Source: Blautia glucerasea (lineage in GTDB: Bacteria; Bacillota; Clostridia; Lachnospirales; Lachnospiraceae). From it: DNA of 64,000 bases. Positions 8,370 through 18,279 of the stretch are shown one piece after another (position 1 is the stretch's first letter; every line of letters starts with the position of its first letter). A program made the translations under genes and the position numbers. Location of the stretch: contig NZ_JAAITU010000006.1 of assembly GCF_013304385.1 (NCBI RefSeq), positions 62,001 through 126,000 of the forward strand, given 5' to 3'. The notes under the pieces are model-generated. The model did no database searches. It saw nothing but the letters and a program-made list of their open reading frames with translations, and was not told the origin of the DNA.

Positions 8370-9449
8370 ATGTCAAAGGTACTGAAGTTTATTGTACATT
8401 TTGTGGTGATCTGCACCATATTAAGTATACTTGCACTGGCATTACCTCCGTTTTTCGGAGTAACTACAGAGATTCGCGATCATGCAGACCAGGAATCCAA
8501 TCTTCCTATGGGTTCAGTTACATATGCGATCCCTGTGAAGTCATCTGAGATGACAGTGGGAGACAGAATCCTTGCACAGAAAGATGATAATGCATGGCGT
8601 TATGATATTGCCAGCGTTGACCTTGCCAGTGGCACAGGCACAGCAGTGAATCCGGATGCCCTGGAAGAGTCCCCTGTGAATCTTTCTATTGGCGAATATA
8701 TGCCGAAAGTTGTAGTGACAATTCCGCTGATTGGTTATCTTATGGTAGCCACACAGAGTATTGAAGGGCTGATCATTCTGGCACTTGCAGTATTTTTCCT
8801 GATTATCTTGTACGTGATCGCAGAGCTCTGGAAAAAGGATCCAAAGGAAGAAGATCTTCCAGAGGATACAGAACCGGGATATGTGAAATCCAAAAAGGAA
8901 CTGAAGCTGGAAGAAAAGAAAAAAGAACGCCTCTTGAGAGAAGAAGAGCGTGAGATCAAAGCGGAAAGCAAAAAGAACAAGAAGAAACCGAAGCGTACAG
9001 TACGTACCGGTGGTTTTGTTGATGAGATCGAAGAGGACGATCCAGACGAGGAAGAGGATGAACGTCCGGAGAAAGCGGTTCAGACAGCTACCAGCGAAGC
9101 TCATGAAGTCCTGAAAAAGGAGATTGCAGCCGCTACTGCAGAAGATGATTATCAGCAGCCAGTACGCAAAAAAAAACAGCAGCTGGACGAGACAAGGAAA
9201 GTGGTAACACACAAAAAAAAAGTCCAAATCCCCGATACCTTGGAGGAGTCGGTGAAAGAAGAGATTCCTGAAAAACCGGTCAAGCTAAAAAGAATGGCAA
9301 TTCCGAGAATGACAGCTGCACAGCTTGCTGACAAAGCAAAGGCTGAAGGAGATTCGCCGGAGATCGTAAGAGATGATATTACAAAGGTGACACTTCTTGA
9401 TTATTCTGATATCTTTGCAGAAGAAGAGGATGAAGACGAAGAAGAATGA
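8370..9449 (+). CDS. SipW-like membrane protein without signal-peptidase catalytic residues, long charged tail
   Basis: 359 residues; ATG 8370 is favoured because AGAGAGGA lies 9 bases before it (the ATG at 8361 touches the site). One membrane span at residues 7-27, an extracellular beta-rich domain, a second span near 124-150, then ~200 highly charged cytoplasmic residues rich in Lys/Glu. LPMGSV (45-50), MTVGD and VTIPLIGYLM mirror the type-I signal peptidases of the SipW/ER type. The nucleophile serine position is Asp40 and the usual histidine site reads AWRYDI, so it looks inactive. Function unknown; a scaffold or binding role is possible. Confidence 0.6.
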   Translation: MSKVLKFIVHFVVICTILSILALALPPFFGVTTEIRDHADQESNLPMGSVTYAIPVKSSEMTVGDRILAQKDDNAWRYDIASVDLASGTGTAVNPDALEESPVNLSIGEYMPKVVVTIPLIGYLMVATQSIEGLIILALAVFFLIILYVIAELWKKDPKEEDLPEDTEPGYVKSKKELKLEEKKKERLLREEEREIKAESKKNKKKPKRTVRTGGFVDEIEEDDPDEEEDERPEKAVQTATSEAHEVLKKEIAAATAEDDYQQPVRKKKQQLDETRKVVTHKKKVQIPDTLEESVKEEIPEKPVKLKRMAIPRMTAAQLADKAKAEGDSPEIVRDDITKVTLLDYSDIFAEEEDEDEEE

Positions 9450-9476
9450 TCCTTTACCTGGTATAAGAGGACAGTA

Positions 9477-9519
9477 AAACGCCTGGGAAGTACAAAAGTA
9501 TTTCCACAGGCGTTTATTA
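9477..9519 (+). terminator. Probable intrinsic terminator after murB-rapZ-whiA-crh unit
   Basis: AAACGCCTG (9477-9485) pairs with CAGGCGTTT (9507-9515) and the interior extends the stem (GGAAGTAC/GTATTTCC around an AAAA loop). Only a short T-rich tail (TTTATT) follows. A second small hairpin, ATGGGA/TCCCAT, comes next. Confidence 0.6.
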
Positions 9520-9591
9520 CATAATGGGAAATTATCCCATAATGTTCCAACTGCTTGTTTTTGAAAAAATACAATTTTTTTTGAAAAAGCC

Positions 9592-9620
9592 TTGCAATTA
9601 GAAATAAGATTGTGTATACT
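9592..9620 (+). promoter_or_regulatory. SigA-type promoter of the S10 operon
   Basis: TTGCAA (9592-9597), 17-base spacer, TATACT (9615-9620). It lies ~227 bases upstream of rpsJ, leaving a long untranslated leader starting near 9627. Confidence 0.8.
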
Positions 9621-9626
9621 GTTACT

Positions 9627-9846
9627 TGCTGTGACATGATAGCTATGAAGCGAGAGGTTGCTACCACATGGTAGGTTTTCCGTGGAGCGAATGTCAAGTT
9701 AGGAAACTGACGACAAGTCACTGTACAAGTTCAGAAGACCATCTAGGGATGGGCGTGTGGAAAGATGTCTTAGGACACACACGGAGATGTGTACAGTCGC
9801 CGCTTGTCGTACTGATTGTGAGTACGAATAGGAGGAGACTTTTTTT
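9627..9846 (+). ncRNA. Structured 5' leader of the S10 ribosomal operon
   Basis: About 220 untranslated bases with several hairpins: CTACC/GGTAG (9661-9674), GTC-AGTT/AACT-GAC around an AGGA loop (9693-9711), CGTGTG/CACACG enclosing TGTC/GACA (9754-9783), and TCGTAC/GTACGA (9807-9827) directly before AGGAGGA (9830-9836) and the rpsJ ATG. Leaders that bind a ribosomal protein (L4 or S10-operon products) are known for such operons in several phyla; that this one is autoregulatory is inferred. Confidence 0.6.
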
Positions 9847-10164
9847 ATGGCAAATCAGGTAATGAGAATCACATTAAAAGCTTATGATCATCAGTTAGTA
9901 GATGCATCTGCAGCTAAAATTATCGACACTGTAAAGAAGAATGGAGCAACAGTAAGCGGACCGGTACCGCTTCCTACTAAGAAGGAAGTTGTTACAATCC
10001 TGCGTGCTGTTCACAAATATAAAGACTCCAGAGAACAGTTTGAGCAGAGAACACATAAGAGACTGATCGATATCGTAGCACCTACCCAGAAGACAGTAGA
10101 CGCACTGTCCAGACTGGAGATGCCGGCAGGCGTTCACATCGACATCAAGATGAAAACAAAATAA
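9847..10164 (+). CDS. rpsJ: 30S ribosomal protein S10
   Basis: 105 residues with the signature [12 protein letters not shown]10 sits in the 30S head and also acts with NusB in transcription antitermination. First gene of the S10 operon; AGGAGGA lies 10 bases upstream, at the base of a leader hairpin. Confidence 0.98.
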   Translation: MANQVMRITLKAYDHQLVDASAAKIIDTVKKNGATVSGPVPLPTKKEVVTILRAVHKYKDSREQFEQRTHKRLIDIVAPTQKTVDALSRLEMPAGVHIDIKMKTK

Positions 10165-10259
10165 TTGAACGCATTGCTTTCCTAATGTAAATGCATGAGC
10201 ATTTAGCTATTTATTATATGATTACCTATCCGGGTAATCCGCTATAGGAGGAAGAAAGA

Positions 10260-10892
10260 ATGAAGAAAGCTATTTTAGCTACAAAAGTTGGAATGACGCA
10301 GATCTTCAACGATGAAGGAATGCTGATTCCTGTAACCGTATTACAGGCAGGTCCATGTGTCGTTACTCAGGTTAAGACAGAGGAGAACGACGGATATGCA
10401 GCAGTTCAGGTTGGCTTTGGCGAGATCAGAGAGAAACTGGTTAACAAGCCGGAGAAAGGCCACTTTACAAAAGCTGGCGTTGACGTAAAGAGATTCCTGA
10501 AAGAGTTCCATTTTGACAACGCAGCTGAATATGAAGTAGGACAGGAAATTAAAGCTGATATCTTTACAGCAGGTGAGCATATTGATGCAACAGCTGTTTC
10601 TAAAGGTAAAGGTTTCCAGGGCGCGATCAAGAGACACGGACAGTCCAGAGGACCTATGGCTCATGGTTCTAAGTATCATCGCCATGCAGGTTCAAATGGT
10701 GCTTGTTCTGATCCGAGCAAGGTTTTCAAAGGAAAACACATGGCCGGACATATGGGACATGAGCAGGTGACAGTTCAGAACCTTGAGATCGTACGTGTAG
10801 ATGCTGAGAATAACTTACTGTTAGTTAAGGGTGCTGTTCCAGGACCTAAGAAATCTTTGGTAACAATCAAAGAGACAGTAAAGTCCTTATAA
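10260..10892 (+). CDS. rplC: 50S ribosomal protein L3
   Basis: 210 residues, beginning [16 protein letters not shown] and containing the loop segment [12 protein letters not shown] and [11 protein letters not shown] that reaches toward the peptidyl-transferase centre. Preceded by AGGAGGAAG. The 95 bases after rpsJ contain an AT-rich stretch and no gene. Confidence 0.98.
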   Translation: MKKAILATKVGMTQIFNDEGMLIPVTVLQAGPCVVTQVKTEENDGYAAVQVGFGEIREKLVNKPEKGHFTKAGVDVKRFLKEFHFDNAAEYEVGQEIKADIFTAGEHIDATAVSKGKGFQGAIKRHGQSRGPMAHGSKYHRHAGSNGACSDPSKVFKGKHMAGHMGHEQVTVQNLEIVRVDAENNLLLVKGAVPGPKKSLVTIKETVKSL

Positions 10893-10913
10893 TGAGAAAG
10901 GAGGAGCACACAG

Positions 10914-11534
10914 ATGGCAAACGTAACTGTTTATAATATGGAAGGCAAAGAAGTTGGAACAATGGAGCTGAATGATGCAGTGTTTGGTGTTGAGATCAAC
11001 GAGCATCTTGTTCATCTTGCAGTTGTTCGCCAGCTTGCAAATAAACGCCAGGGTACTCAGAAGGCTAAAACACGTTCTGAAGTAAGCGGCGGTGGAAGAA
11101 AACCATGGAGACAGAAAGGAACTGGTCATGCAAGACAGGGTTCCATCCGTGCAGCACAGTGGACAGGCGGCGGAATTATTTTTGCTCCTACTCCAAGAGA
11201 TTATGAAGTAAAGATCAATAAGAAGGAAAGAAGAGCTGCATTAAAATCCGCTCTTACTTCCAAAGTTCAGGATAACAAGCTGATCGTTGTAGACGAGCTG
11301 AAGCTTGACCAGATCAAGACAAAAGAAATGCAGAAGGTTCTTACAAACCTGAAAGCAGAGAAAGCTCTTGTTGTTACTGCACAGGATGACAAAAATGTGA
11401 TCCTTTCTGCAAGAAACATCACTGATGTACAGACTGCTACACCGGGAACAATCAATGTATACGATGTTATGAAACACGGCGCATTAGTTGTTACCAAAGA
11501 CGCTGTAGCAACAATCGAGGAGGTGTACGCATAA
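10914..11534 (+). CDS. rplD: 50S ribosomal protein L4
   Basis: 206 residues with the internal loop segment [18 protein letters not shown] that lines the exit tunnel. L4 is the classical autoregulator of S10 operons in enterobacteria. The stop codon overlaps the rplW start by one base (TAATG). Confidence 0.98.
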   Translation: MANVTVYNMEGKEVGTMELNDAVFGVEINEHLVHLAVVRQLANKRQGTQKAKTRSEVSGGGRKPWRQKGTGHARQGSIRAAQWTGGGIIFAPTPRDYEVKINKKERRAALKSALTSKVQDNKLIVVDELKLDQIKTKEMQKVLTNLKAEKALVVTAQDDKNVILSARNITDVQTATPGTINVYDVMKHGALVVTKDAVATIEEVYA

Positions 11535-11833
11535 TGGCAGACATTAAGTATTACGATGTAATCCTGAAACCTGTGATTACTGAAAAGTCCATGAATGCTA
11601 TGGGAGAAAAGAAGTACACATTCTTAGTACACCCGGAAGCAAATAAAACACAGATTAAAGAAGCTGTGGAGAAAATGTTTGAAGGAACAAAGGTTAAAGC
11701 TGTAAATACAATGAACCTTGACGGTAAGAAAAGACGTCGTGGTATGGTTGTTGGAAAAACAGCTAAGACTAAAAAGGCTATCGTTGCCCTTACAGAGGAC
11801 AGCAAGGATATCGAGATTTTTGAAGGCCTTTAA
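11534..11833 (+). CDS. rplW: 50S ribosomal protein L23
   Basis: 99 residues, with the N-terminal [13 protein letters not shown] signature. L23 lies at the tunnel exit and is the docking site for trigger factor and SRP. It is followed by an unusual 193-base spacer full of palindromes before rplB. Confidence 0.98.
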   Translation: MADIKYYDVILKPVITEKSMNAMGEKKYTFLVHPEANKTQIKEAVEKMFEGTKVKAVNTMNLDGKKRRRGMVVGKTAKTKKAIVALTEDSKDIEIFEGL

Positions 11834-12026
11834 TTAACAGGTTGCGATGTGCGGGCGCACTTCGGAAGCTATGCTTCCTCAGTCGCGTTACACGCTTGCA
11901 AGTCTTCATAAGAGCTCAGCCTTGCATGCAAGCATGACGGCTTCCCTCTTATGAATCCTTGGCGCTCTGTTCATCGCGGATATACGCATTCAAAAGCGTG
12001 AGAACAAATTTGAAAGGAGAACTGAA
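11834..12026 (+). repeat. Palindrome-rich spacer between rplW and rplB
   Basis: No gene is visible. The stretch contains a hairpin GGAAGC/GCTTCC (11864-11878), a perfect 10-base inverted pair TTCATAAGAG (11905-11914) and CTCTTATGAA (11946-11955), and inside it the palindrome CTTGCATGCAAG (11921-11932). Most neighbours in this operon are spaced by fewer than 30 bases, so this looks like an inserted repeat element or a processing/regulatory structure. Confidence 0.55.
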
Positions 12027-12872
12027 ATGGGAATCAAGAGTTATAACCCATATACACCGTCCAGAAGACATATGACCGGTTCTGACTTCTCTGAGATTAC
12101 TGCTGCAAAGCCAGAGAAATCATTGGTTGTTTCCTTAAAGAAAAGCGCCGGCCGTAACAATCAGGGTAAAATTACTGTAAGACACCGCGGAGGCAGAAGC
12201 AGAAGAAAATATAGAATCATCGATTTCAAGAGAAGAAAAGATGGTGTTCCGGCAATTGTTAAGACTATCGAGTATGATCCGAACAGAACAGCAAATATCG
12301 CACTGATCTGCTATGCAGATGGTGAGAAAGCTTACATCCTTGCTCCGGAAGGACTGAAGGTTGGTCAGAAGATCATGAATGGTCCGGAAGCTGAGGTTCG
12401 TGTTGGTAACTGCCTTCCATTAGAGCTGATCCCGGTTGGTACTATGATTCATAACATTGAGCTTCATCCTGGAAAGGGCGGACAGATGGTTCGTTCTGCT
12501 GGTAACGGTGCTCAGTTAATGGCAAAAGAAGGAAAATATGCTACTCTTCGTCTTCCATCTGGCGAGATGAGAATGGTTCCGATCGTATGCCGTGCTACTG
12601 TAGGTGTTATCGGAAACGGAGACCACAATCTGATTAATATTGGTAAAGCAGGACGTAAACGTAACATGGGTATCAGACCTACCGTTCGTGGTTCTGTCAT
12701 GAACCCTAACGACCATCCACATGGTGGTGGTGAAGGAAAGACCGGTATCGGACGTCCAGGTCCGTGTACTCCTTGGGGTAAACCGGCTCTCGGCCTGAAG
12801 ACCAGAAAGAAAAACAAACAGTCCAACAAGCTCATCGTAAGAAGACGCGATGGCAAAGCTTTATCAAAATAA
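12027..12872 (+). CDS. rplB: 50S ribosomal protein L2
   Basis: 281 residues, with [19 protein letters not shown] near the N-terminus and the C-terminal [13 protein letters not shown] segment containing the conserved histidine near the peptidyl-transferase centre. Preceded by AAAGGAG. Confidence 0.98.
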   Translation: MGIKSYNPYTPSRRHMTGSDFSEITAAKPEKSLVVSLKKSAGRNNQGKITVRHRGGRSRRKYRIIDFKRRKDGVPAIVKTIEYDPNRTANIALICYADGEKAYILAPEGLKVGQKIMNGPEAEVRVGNCLPLELIPVGTMIHNIELHPGKGGQMVRSAGNGAQLMAKEGKYATLRLPSGEMRMVPIVCRATVGVIGNGDHNLINIGKAGRKRNMGIRPTVRGSVMNPNDHPHGGGEGKTGIGRPGPCTPWGKPALGLKTRKKNKQSNKLIVRRRDGKALSK

Positions 12873-12887
12873 TAAGGAGGATTAAGA

Positions 12888-13169
12888 ATGTCTCGTTCAC
12901 TGAAAAAAGGACCTTTTGCAGATGAGAGCTTACTGAAAAAGATCGATGCTTTAAATGCTGCAAATGATAAATCCGTTATTAAAACATGGTCTCGTCGTTC
13001 CACAATCTTCCCGTCCTTCGTTGGACATACAATTGCTGTCCATGACGGAAGAAAGCATGTTCCGGTATACGTTACAGAGGACATGGTAGGACACAAGCTT
13101 GGCGAGTTCGTGGTTACAAGAACTTACAGAGGACACGGTAAAGACGAAAAGAAATCCGGCGTTCGCTAG
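12888..13169 (+). CDS. rpsS: 30S ribosomal protein S19
   Basis: 93 residues; contains [19 protein letters not shown] and the tail [14 protein letters not shown] typical of S19, which binds 16S rRNA in the head with S13. Start preceded by AAGGAGG. Confidence 0.98.
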   Translation: MSRSLKKGPFADESLLKKIDALNAANDKSVIKTWSRRSTIFPSFVGHTIAVHDGRKHVPVYVTEDMVGHKLGEFVVTRTYRGHGKDEKKSGVR

Positions 13170-13191
13170 TTAGCACATACAATGTGTTATT

Positions 13192-13238
13192 CACCTGGAC
13201 ACTTAATGAACCGTAAGGCGATTTAAGTGACCAAGGTG
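13192..13238 (+). other. Long hairpin between rpsS and rplV
   Basis: CACCTGG-A-CACTTAA pairs with TTAAGTG-A-CC-A-AGGTG around a 15-base loop; a smaller hairpin CACAT/ATGTG (13174-13186) lies just upstream. No T-run follows, so it is not an intrinsic terminator. It may be an mRNA processing or stability element. Confidence 0.6.
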
Positions 13239-13287
13239 TTCTGATATAAGATGTTATATTGAATAAGACGAAAGGAGGCACTTAAAA

Positions 13288-13677
13288 ATGGCAAAGGGAC
13301 ATAGAAGCCAGATTAAGAGAGCCAGAAATGAGAGTAATAGAGAGACAAGGCCGTCTGCAAAATTATCTTATGCAAGAATTTCTGTTCAGAAAGCCTGCTA
13401 CGTATTAGATGCAATCCGTGGCAAAGATGTGCAGACAGCACTTGGAATCCTGACATATAATCCGAGATACGCTTCCAGCGTTGTAAAGAAGCTGCTTGAG
13501 TCAGCTGTTGCAAATGCTGAGAATAACAACGGAATGAACGCAGACAACCTCTATGTTGCAGCGTGCTTTGCAAACAAAGGACCTACAATGAAGAGAATTC
13601 AGCCGAGAGCACAGGGTAGGGCTTACAGAATCGAGAAGAGAACAAGCCATATCACCATCGTGCTGGATGAAAGATAA
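13288..13677 (+). CDS. rplV: 50S ribosomal protein L22
   Basis: 129 residues; C-terminal segment [29 protein letters not shown] is the family hallmark (the hairpin reaching into the tunnel). Preceded by AAAGGAGG; it follows a 118-base spacer with two hairpins. Confidence 0.98.
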   Translation: MAKGHRSQIKRARNESNRETRPSAKLSYARISVQKACYVLDAIRGKDVQTALGILTYNPRYASSVVKKLLESAVANAENNNGMNADNLYVAACFANKGPTMKRIQPRAQGRAYRIEKRTSHITIVLDER

Positions 13678-13688
13678 GGAGGAAAAAC

Positions 13689-14345
13689 ATGGGACAGAAA
13701 GTTAACCCACATGGCCTTAGAGTCGGTGTTATCAAAGATTGGGATTCAAGATGGTATGCTGAAGGCGAATTCGCAGACTATCTGGTAGAAGATTACAATA
13801 TCAGATCTTTCCTGAAAAAGAAATTATACAGCGCAGGTGTTTCCAAGATTGAGATCGAGAGAGCATCTGACAGAGTAAAGATCATCATCTATACAGCAAA
13901 ACCTGGTATCGTTATCGGTAAAGGCGGAGCTGAGATCGAGAAAGTTAAAGCAGAGCTTGCTAAATACACAACAAAGAAATTAATCGTTGACATCAAAGAG
14001 GTTAAGAGACCTGACAGAGATGCTCAGTTAGTAGCAGAGAACATTGCATTACAGCTTGAGAACCGTATCTCCTTCAGACGTGCAATGAAATCTACAATGC
14101 AGAGAACTATGAAGGCCGGAGCAAAAGGTATCAAAACATCCGTATCCGGACGTCTTGGCGGTGCTGATATGGCTCGTACAGAGTTCTACAGCGAAGGTAC
14201 TATTCCGCTTCAGACACTTCGTGCAGATATTGATTATGGTTTTGCGGAAGCTGACACCACCTACGGAAAAGTGGGCGTAAAGGCTTGGGTTTACAACGGT
14301 GAGGTACTTCCGACTAAAGGAACTAAGGAAGGGAGCGATAAATAA
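13689..14345 (+). CDS. rpsC: 30S ribosomal protein S3
   Basis: 218 residues: KH domain with [15 protein letters not shown] and C-terminal domain with [12 protein letters not shown]3 forms part of the mRNA entry helicase. Stop overlaps the rplP start by one base. Confidence 0.98.
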   Translation: MGQKVNPHGLRVGVIKDWDSRWYAEGEFADYLVEDYNIRSFLKKKLYSAGVSKIEIERASDRVKIIIYTAKPGIVIGKGGAEIEKVKAELAKYTTKKLIVDIKEVKRPDRDAQLVAENIALQLENRISFRRAMKSTMQRTMKAGAKGIKTSVSGRLGGADMARTEFYSEGTIPLQTLRADIDYGFAEADTTYGKVGVKAWVYNGEVLPTKGTKEGSDK

Positions 14346-14782
14346 TGTTAATGCCAAAAAGAGTAAAACGTCGTAAACAATTCCGTGGCTCCATGAGAGG
14401 CAAAGCACTTAGAGGCAACCAGATCAATTACGGTGATTTCGGCCTTGTTGCTACAGAGCCTTGCTGGATCAGATCAAATCAGATCGAGGCAGCCCGTGTT
14501 GCTATGACTCGTTATATCAAACGTGGTGGTAAAGTTTGGATCAAGATTTTCCCAGACAAACCGGTAACAGCAAAACCGGCAGAAACTCGTATGGGTTCCG
14601 GAAAAGGTGCTCTGGAGTACTGGGTTGCAGTTGTTAAGCCAGGTCGTGTAATGTTCGAGATCGCAGGTGTATCCGAGGATATCGCTCGTGAGGCGTTGCG
14701 TCTTGCAATGCACAAGTTACCATGCAAATGTAAAATAGTTTCTCGTGCAGAGTTAGAAGGCGGTGATAACAGTGAAAATTGA
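14345..14782 (+). CDS. rplP: 50S ribosomal protein L16
   Basis: 145 residues starting [15 protein letters not shown], with the A-site tRNA contact segment [12 protein letters not shown]. The ATG at 14345 has GGGAG at a 9-base distance, better than the ATG at 14351. Overlaps the rpmC start. Confidence 0.98.
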   Translation: MLMPKRVKRRKQFRGSMRGKALRGNQINYGDFGLVATEPCWIRSNQIEAARVAMTRYIKRGGKVWIKIFPDKPVTAKPAETRMGSGKGALEYWVAVVKPGRVMFEIAGVSEDIAREALRLAMHKLPCKCKIVSRAELEGGDNSEN

Positions 14783-14981
14783 TAAATTCGTAGAAGATTT
14801 AAGAACAAAATCAGCTTCTGAATTAAATGAAGAATTAGTAGCTGCTAAGAAAGAACTTTTCAATCTGAGATTTCAGAATGCAACAAATCAATTAGACAAT
14901 ACCGGACGAATCAAAGAGGTTCGCAGAAATATTGCCAGAATCCAGACAGTAATCACTGAGCAGGCTAACGCTTCCAAATAG
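14772..14981 (+). CDS. rpmC: 50S ribosomal protein L29
   Basis: 69 residues from a GTG at 14772 ([10 protein letters not shown]); another GTG at 14763 would add three residues. Contains the coiled L29 pattern [10 protein letters not shown] and [10 protein letters not shown]. The start lies inside the end of rplP, so translation is coupled. Confidence 0.95.
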   Translation: MKIDKFVEDLRTKSASELNEELVAAKKELFNLRFQNATNQLDNTGRIKEVRRNIARIQTVITEQANASK

Positions 14982-15002
14982 TGAATATAGGAGGAAACAA
15001 TC

Positions 15003-15257
15003 GTGGAAAGAAATCTGAGAAAAACCCGTGTGGGTAAGGTTGTCAGCAATAAGATGGACAAGACCATTGTAGTTGCTATTGAAGACCATGTAAAACATCC
15101 TCTTTACAAAAAAATCGTGAAGAGAACATATAAATTAAAGGCTCATGATGAAAATAATGAGTGCAATATTGGTGATACCGTTAAAGTAATGGAGACCAGA
15201 CCGTTGTCCAAGGACAAAAGATGGAGACTGGTTGAGATTGTAGAGAAAGTGAAATAA
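15003..15257 (+). CDS. rpsQ: 30S ribosomal protein S17
   Basis: 84 residues, GTG start after AGGAGGAAACAATC. Contains [14 protein letters not shown] and the OB-fold C-terminal [19 protein letters not shown] signature. Binds 16S rRNA early in 30S assembly. Confidence 0.98.
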   Translation: MERNLRKTRVGKVVSNKMDKTIVVAIEDHVKHPLYKKIVKRTYKLKAHDENNECNIGDTVKVMETRPLSKDKRWRLVEIVEKVK

Positions 15258-15271
15258 GGAGGAAGACCAGT

Positions 15272-15640
15272 ATGATTCAGCAGGAAACAAGACTGAAAGT
15301 TGCCGACAACACTGGTGCAAAAGAAATCCTTTGTATTCGTGTTATGGGTGGCTCTACAAGAAGATATGCAAATATTGGCGATACTATCGTTGCTACTGTC
15401 AAAGATGCAACACCAGGCGGCGTTGTTAAGAAAGGTGATGTAGTAAAGGCAGTTGTAGTTAGAACAAAGAAGGGCGCTCGTCGTAAAGATGGATCCTATA
15501 TCCGTTTCGATGAAAATGCTGCCGTAATCATTAAAGACGACTTAACTCCGAGAGGAACACGTATCTTTGGACCAGTTGCCAGAGAACTTCGTGAGAAGAA
15601 ATTCATGAAGATCGTTTCCTTAGCTCCGGAAGTATTATAG
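15272..15640 (+). CDS. rplN: 50S ribosomal protein L14
   Basis: 122 residues; begins [17 protein letters not shown] and contains [16 protein letters not shown]14 is at the subunit interface and is the RsfS binding site. AAGGAGGAAG precedes the start. Confidence 0.98.
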   Translation: MIQQETRLKVADNTGAKEILCIRVMGGSTRRYANIGDTIVATVKDATPGGVVKKGDVVKAVVVRTKKGARRKDGSYIRFDENAAVIIKDDLTPRGTRIFGPVARELREKKFMKIVSLAPEVL

Positions 15641-15651
15641 GAGGGTGCCTA

Positions 15652-15966
15652 ATGTCAGCTATGAAAATTAAAAAAGGCGATACTGTTACAGTAATCGCTG
15701 GAAAAGATAAAGGTAAAGAAGGAAAAGTTCTTGCAGTAAATGCAAAGAACAGCACAGTTCTTGTTGAGAACGTAAATGTTGTTACAAAGCATACCAAACC
15801 GTCTGCTGCAAACCAGCAGGGTGGAATCGTTACAAAGGAAGCTCCTCTTCACATCTCCAATGTTATGTTACTTGTTGATGGAAAAGCTACCAGAGTAGGT
15901 TTCCAGATGAACGGAGACAAAAAAGTTCGTGTTGCTAAAGCAACCGGTAAAGTAATTGATGATTAA
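15652..15966 (+). CDS. rplX: 50S ribosomal protein L24
   Basis: 104 residues with a KOW motif at the N-terminus ([18 protein letters not shown]). Initiates 50S assembly. The ATG at 15652 lies 6 bases after AGGAGGG; a second ATG at 15661 is possible. Confidence 0.98.
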   Translation: MSAMKIKKGDTVTVIAGKDKGKEGKVLAVNAKNSTVLVENVNVVTKHTKPSAANQQGGIVTKEAPLHISNVMLLVDGKATRVGFQMNGDKKVRVAKATGKVIDD

Positions 15967-15988
15967 TTGAGAGAGGAGGCAGACATAA

Positions 15989-16528
15989 GTGAGTAGATTA
16001 AAAGAGCTTTACAAAAATGAGATCATGGATGCCATGACCAAAAAATTCGGATACAAAAATGTTATGGAAGTGCCAAAACTCGAGAAAATCGTCATTAACA
16101 TGGGTGTTGGTGAAGCAAAAGAAAACGCAAAACTTCTTGACGCTGCAATCGCTGATATGGAACTGATCACAGGTCAGAAAGCAATTGCAACAAAAGCTAA
16201 GAAATCCGTTGCTAACTTCAAGATCAGAGAAGGAATGCCTATCGGATGTAAGGTTACATTAAGAGGAGAAAAGATGTATGAGTTCGCTGATCGTCTTATC
16301 AATCTTGCTCTTCCGCGTGTACGTGACTTCCGTGGTGTTAATCCTCATGCTTTCGACGGCAGAGGAAACTATGCACTGGGTATTAAAGAGCAGCTGATCT
16401 TCCCTGAGGTAGAGTATGATAAGGTTGATAAAGTAAGAGGTATGGACATTATCTTCGTTACCACAGCTAAGACAGATGAAGAAGCCCGCGAATTACTGAC
16501 ATTATTCAATATGCCGTTTGCAAAGTAA
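15989..16528 (+). CDS. rplE: 50S ribosomal protein L5
   Basis: 179 residues, GTG start after GAGAGGAGGCAGACATAA. Contains [14 protein letters not shown] and [12 protein letters not shown]5 binds 5S rRNA and contacts the P-site tRNA. Confidence 0.98.
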   Translation: MSRLKELYKNEIMDAMTKKFGYKNVMEVPKLEKIVINMGVGEAKENAKLLDAAIADMELITGQKAIATKAKKSVANFKIREGMPIGCKVTLRGEKMYEFADRLINLALPRVRDFRGVNPHAFDGRGNYALGIKEQLIFPEVEYDKVDKVRGMDIIFVTTAKTDEEARELLTLFNMPFAK

Positions 16529-16547
16529 TTGATAGGAGGAAAGATTC

Positions 16548-16733
16548 ATGGCTAAAACAGCAATGAAAATCAAACAGCAGCGTGGATCCAAATTCTCTAC
16601 TAGAGAGTACAACCGTTGCAAAATTTGTGGACGTCCACATGCATATTTAAGAAAATACGGAATCTGCAGAATCTGCTTCCGTGAGTTAGCTTACAAGGGT
16701 CAGATCCCGGGAGTTAAGAAAGCTAGCTGGTAA
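16548..16733 (+). CDS. rpsZ: 30S ribosomal protein S14, zinc-binding type
   Basis: 61 residues, the short zinc-ribbon form: two CxxC pairs, CKIC and CRIC, are intact. The zinc-free longer form (RpsN2) is not in the window. AGGAGGAAAG precedes the start. A 102-base spacer without a gene follows. Confidence 0.97.
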   Translation: MAKTAMKIKQQRGSKFSTREYNRCKICGRPHAYLRKYGICRICFRELAYKGQIPGVKKASW

Positions 16734-16835
16734 ATCGAAGCACTTAATGAGCAAGATCCGTTGCTGAACAAGGTAACACGTAAATTATTAAAATATATCT
16801 TAGACATGTAAAGTCTGAATGAGGAGGAAACTTAC

Positions 16836-17237
16836 ATGACAATGAGCGATCCAATCGCAGATATGCTTACAAGAATTCGTAATGCTAATACTGCAAAACA
16901 TGACACAGTAGACGTTCCGGCATCTAAAATGAAAATTGCAATCGCAAATATTCTTTTAGATGAGGGATATATCACAAAGTATGATTTAGTTGAGGATGGA
17001 GCAAGCAAGACAATCCATATCACACTGAAATACGGTGAAGACAAAAACGAGAAGATCATTACTGGTTTAAAGAGAATCTCCAAACCAGGTCTTCGCGTGT
17101 ATGCTGGTAAAGATGAGCTTCCAAAGGTTCTTGGTGGACTGGGTGTAGCGATCATCTCTACAAACAAGGGCGTTATCACAGATAAAGAAGCTCGTAAACA
17201 GCAGGTAGGCGGCGAGGTACTGGCATTCGTTTGGTAA
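16836..17237 (+). CDS. rpsH: 30S ribosomal protein S8
   Basis: 133 residues, beginning [17 protein letters not shown] and ending [10 protein letters not shown]8 regulates the spc operon in Escherichia coli by binding its mRNA. Preceded by GAGGAGGAAAC. The spacer to rplF contains a GC-rich hairpin. Confidence 0.98.
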   Translation: MTMSDPIADMLTRIRNANTAKHDTVDVPASKMKIAIANILLDEGYITKYDLVEDGASKTIHITLKYGEDKNEKIITGLKRISKPGLRVYAGKDELPKVLGGLGVAIISTNKGVITDKEARKQQVGGEVLAFVW

Positions 17238-17285
17238 GCAGGTAAGCTTACACTGATGCACACCAAAGACGCAGCACTGAAAACA

Positions 17286-17306
17286 GAGGGGATACAGTTT
17301 CCCCTC
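17286..17306 (+). other. Hairpin between rpsH and rplF
   Basis: GAGGGGA (17286-17292) pairs with TCCCCTC (17300-17306). No T-run follows, and it sits ~10 bases before AGGAGG of rplF, so an effect on translation or mRNA stability is more likely than termination. Confidence 0.5.
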
Positions 17307-17335
17307 CGATAATCTAAGTAAGGAGGACACACAGT

Positions 17336-17875
17336 ATGTCACGAATCGGTAGACTTCCAGTTGCTATCCCGGCAGGAGTTGAGGTATCTATTGCTGAGGG
17401 TAATGTAGTAACTGTAAAGGGACCAAAAGGAACACTTGAAAGAGCGCTTCCTACAGAAATGGAAATCAAAGTTGAAGATGGTCATGTAGTAGTAGCAAGA
17501 CCAAATGATCTTAAGAAGATGAAATCCCTTCATGGATTGACCAGAAGCCTTATCCACAACATGGTAGTCGGAGTAAGCGAAGGCTATTCCAAAACACTTG
17601 AAGTAAACGGTGTTGGTTATAAAGCAGCAAAACAGGGTAAAAAGCTTGTATTAAGCCTTGGATATTCTCACCCGGTTGAAATGGAAGATCCGGATGGTAT
17701 TGAGACAAAAGTTGAAGACAACAAGATCGTCGTATCCGGTATCAGCAAAGAGAAGGTTGGACAGTTTGCGGCTGAAATCAGAGATAAGAGAAGACCTGAG
17801 CCATATAAGGGCAAAGGTATTAAGTATTCTGATGAAGTTATCAGACGTAAAGTTGGTAAGACTGGTAAGAAATAA
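17336..17875 (+). CDS. rplF: 50S ribosomal protein L6
   Basis: 179 residues; two L6 repeats, with the C-terminal signature [11 protein letters not shown]. Located near the factor-binding site of the 50S subunit. AAGGAGGACAC precedes the start. Confidence 0.98.
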   Translation: MSRIGRLPVAIPAGVEVSIAEGNVVTVKGPKGTLERALPTEMEIKVEDGHVVVARPNDLKKMKSLHGLTRSLIHNMVVGVSEGYSKTLEVNGVGYKAAKQGKKLVLSLGYSHPVEMEDPDGIETKVEDNKIVVSGISKEKVGQFAAEIRDKRRPEPYKGKGIKYSDEVIRRKVGKTGKK

Positions 17876-17892
17876 TTAAGGAGAGTGAGAAA

Positions 17893-18261
17893 ATGATTAA
17901 TAAAGCATCTAGGGCGGAAATTCGTCAGAATAAGCATAGAAGATTACGTCATCATTTAAACGGCACTGCTACGACTCCTCGTCTTGCAGTATTTCGTTCA
18001 AACAAGCATATGTATGCACAGATTATCGATGACACTGTTGGCAAGACTTTAGTATCTGCTTCTACTCTTCAGAAAGATGTAAAAGCACAGCTTGAGAACA
18101 CAGACGATGTAGCAGCTGCAGCAGCTCTTGGTACCGTGATCGGTAAAAAGGCTTTGGAAGCTGGCATCGAAAGCGTAGTTTTTGACAGAGGCGGTTACAT
18201 TTACCATGGTAAAGTAAAAGCATTGGCAGAGGCAGCAAGAGAAGCTGGACTGAAATTCTAA
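17893..18261 (+). CDS. rplR: 50S ribosomal protein L18
   Basis: 122 residues; arginine-rich N-terminus, then [18 protein letters not shown] and [23 protein letters not shown]. Binds 5S rRNA together with L5. Confidence 0.98.
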   Translation: MINKASRAEIRQNKHRRLRHHLNGTATTPRLAVFRSNKHMYAQIIDDTVGKTLVSASTLQKDVKAQLENTDDVAAAAALGTVIGKKALEAGIESVVFDRGGYIYHGKVKALAEAAREAGLKF

Positions 18262-18279
18262 AAGGAGGAGCGAAAACAC

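Noticed and set aside
9668-9862. 64-codon reading frame in the S10 leader as a leader peptide
   Set aside because: It runs through the hairpins, overlaps the rpsJ start out of frame and has no ribosome site.
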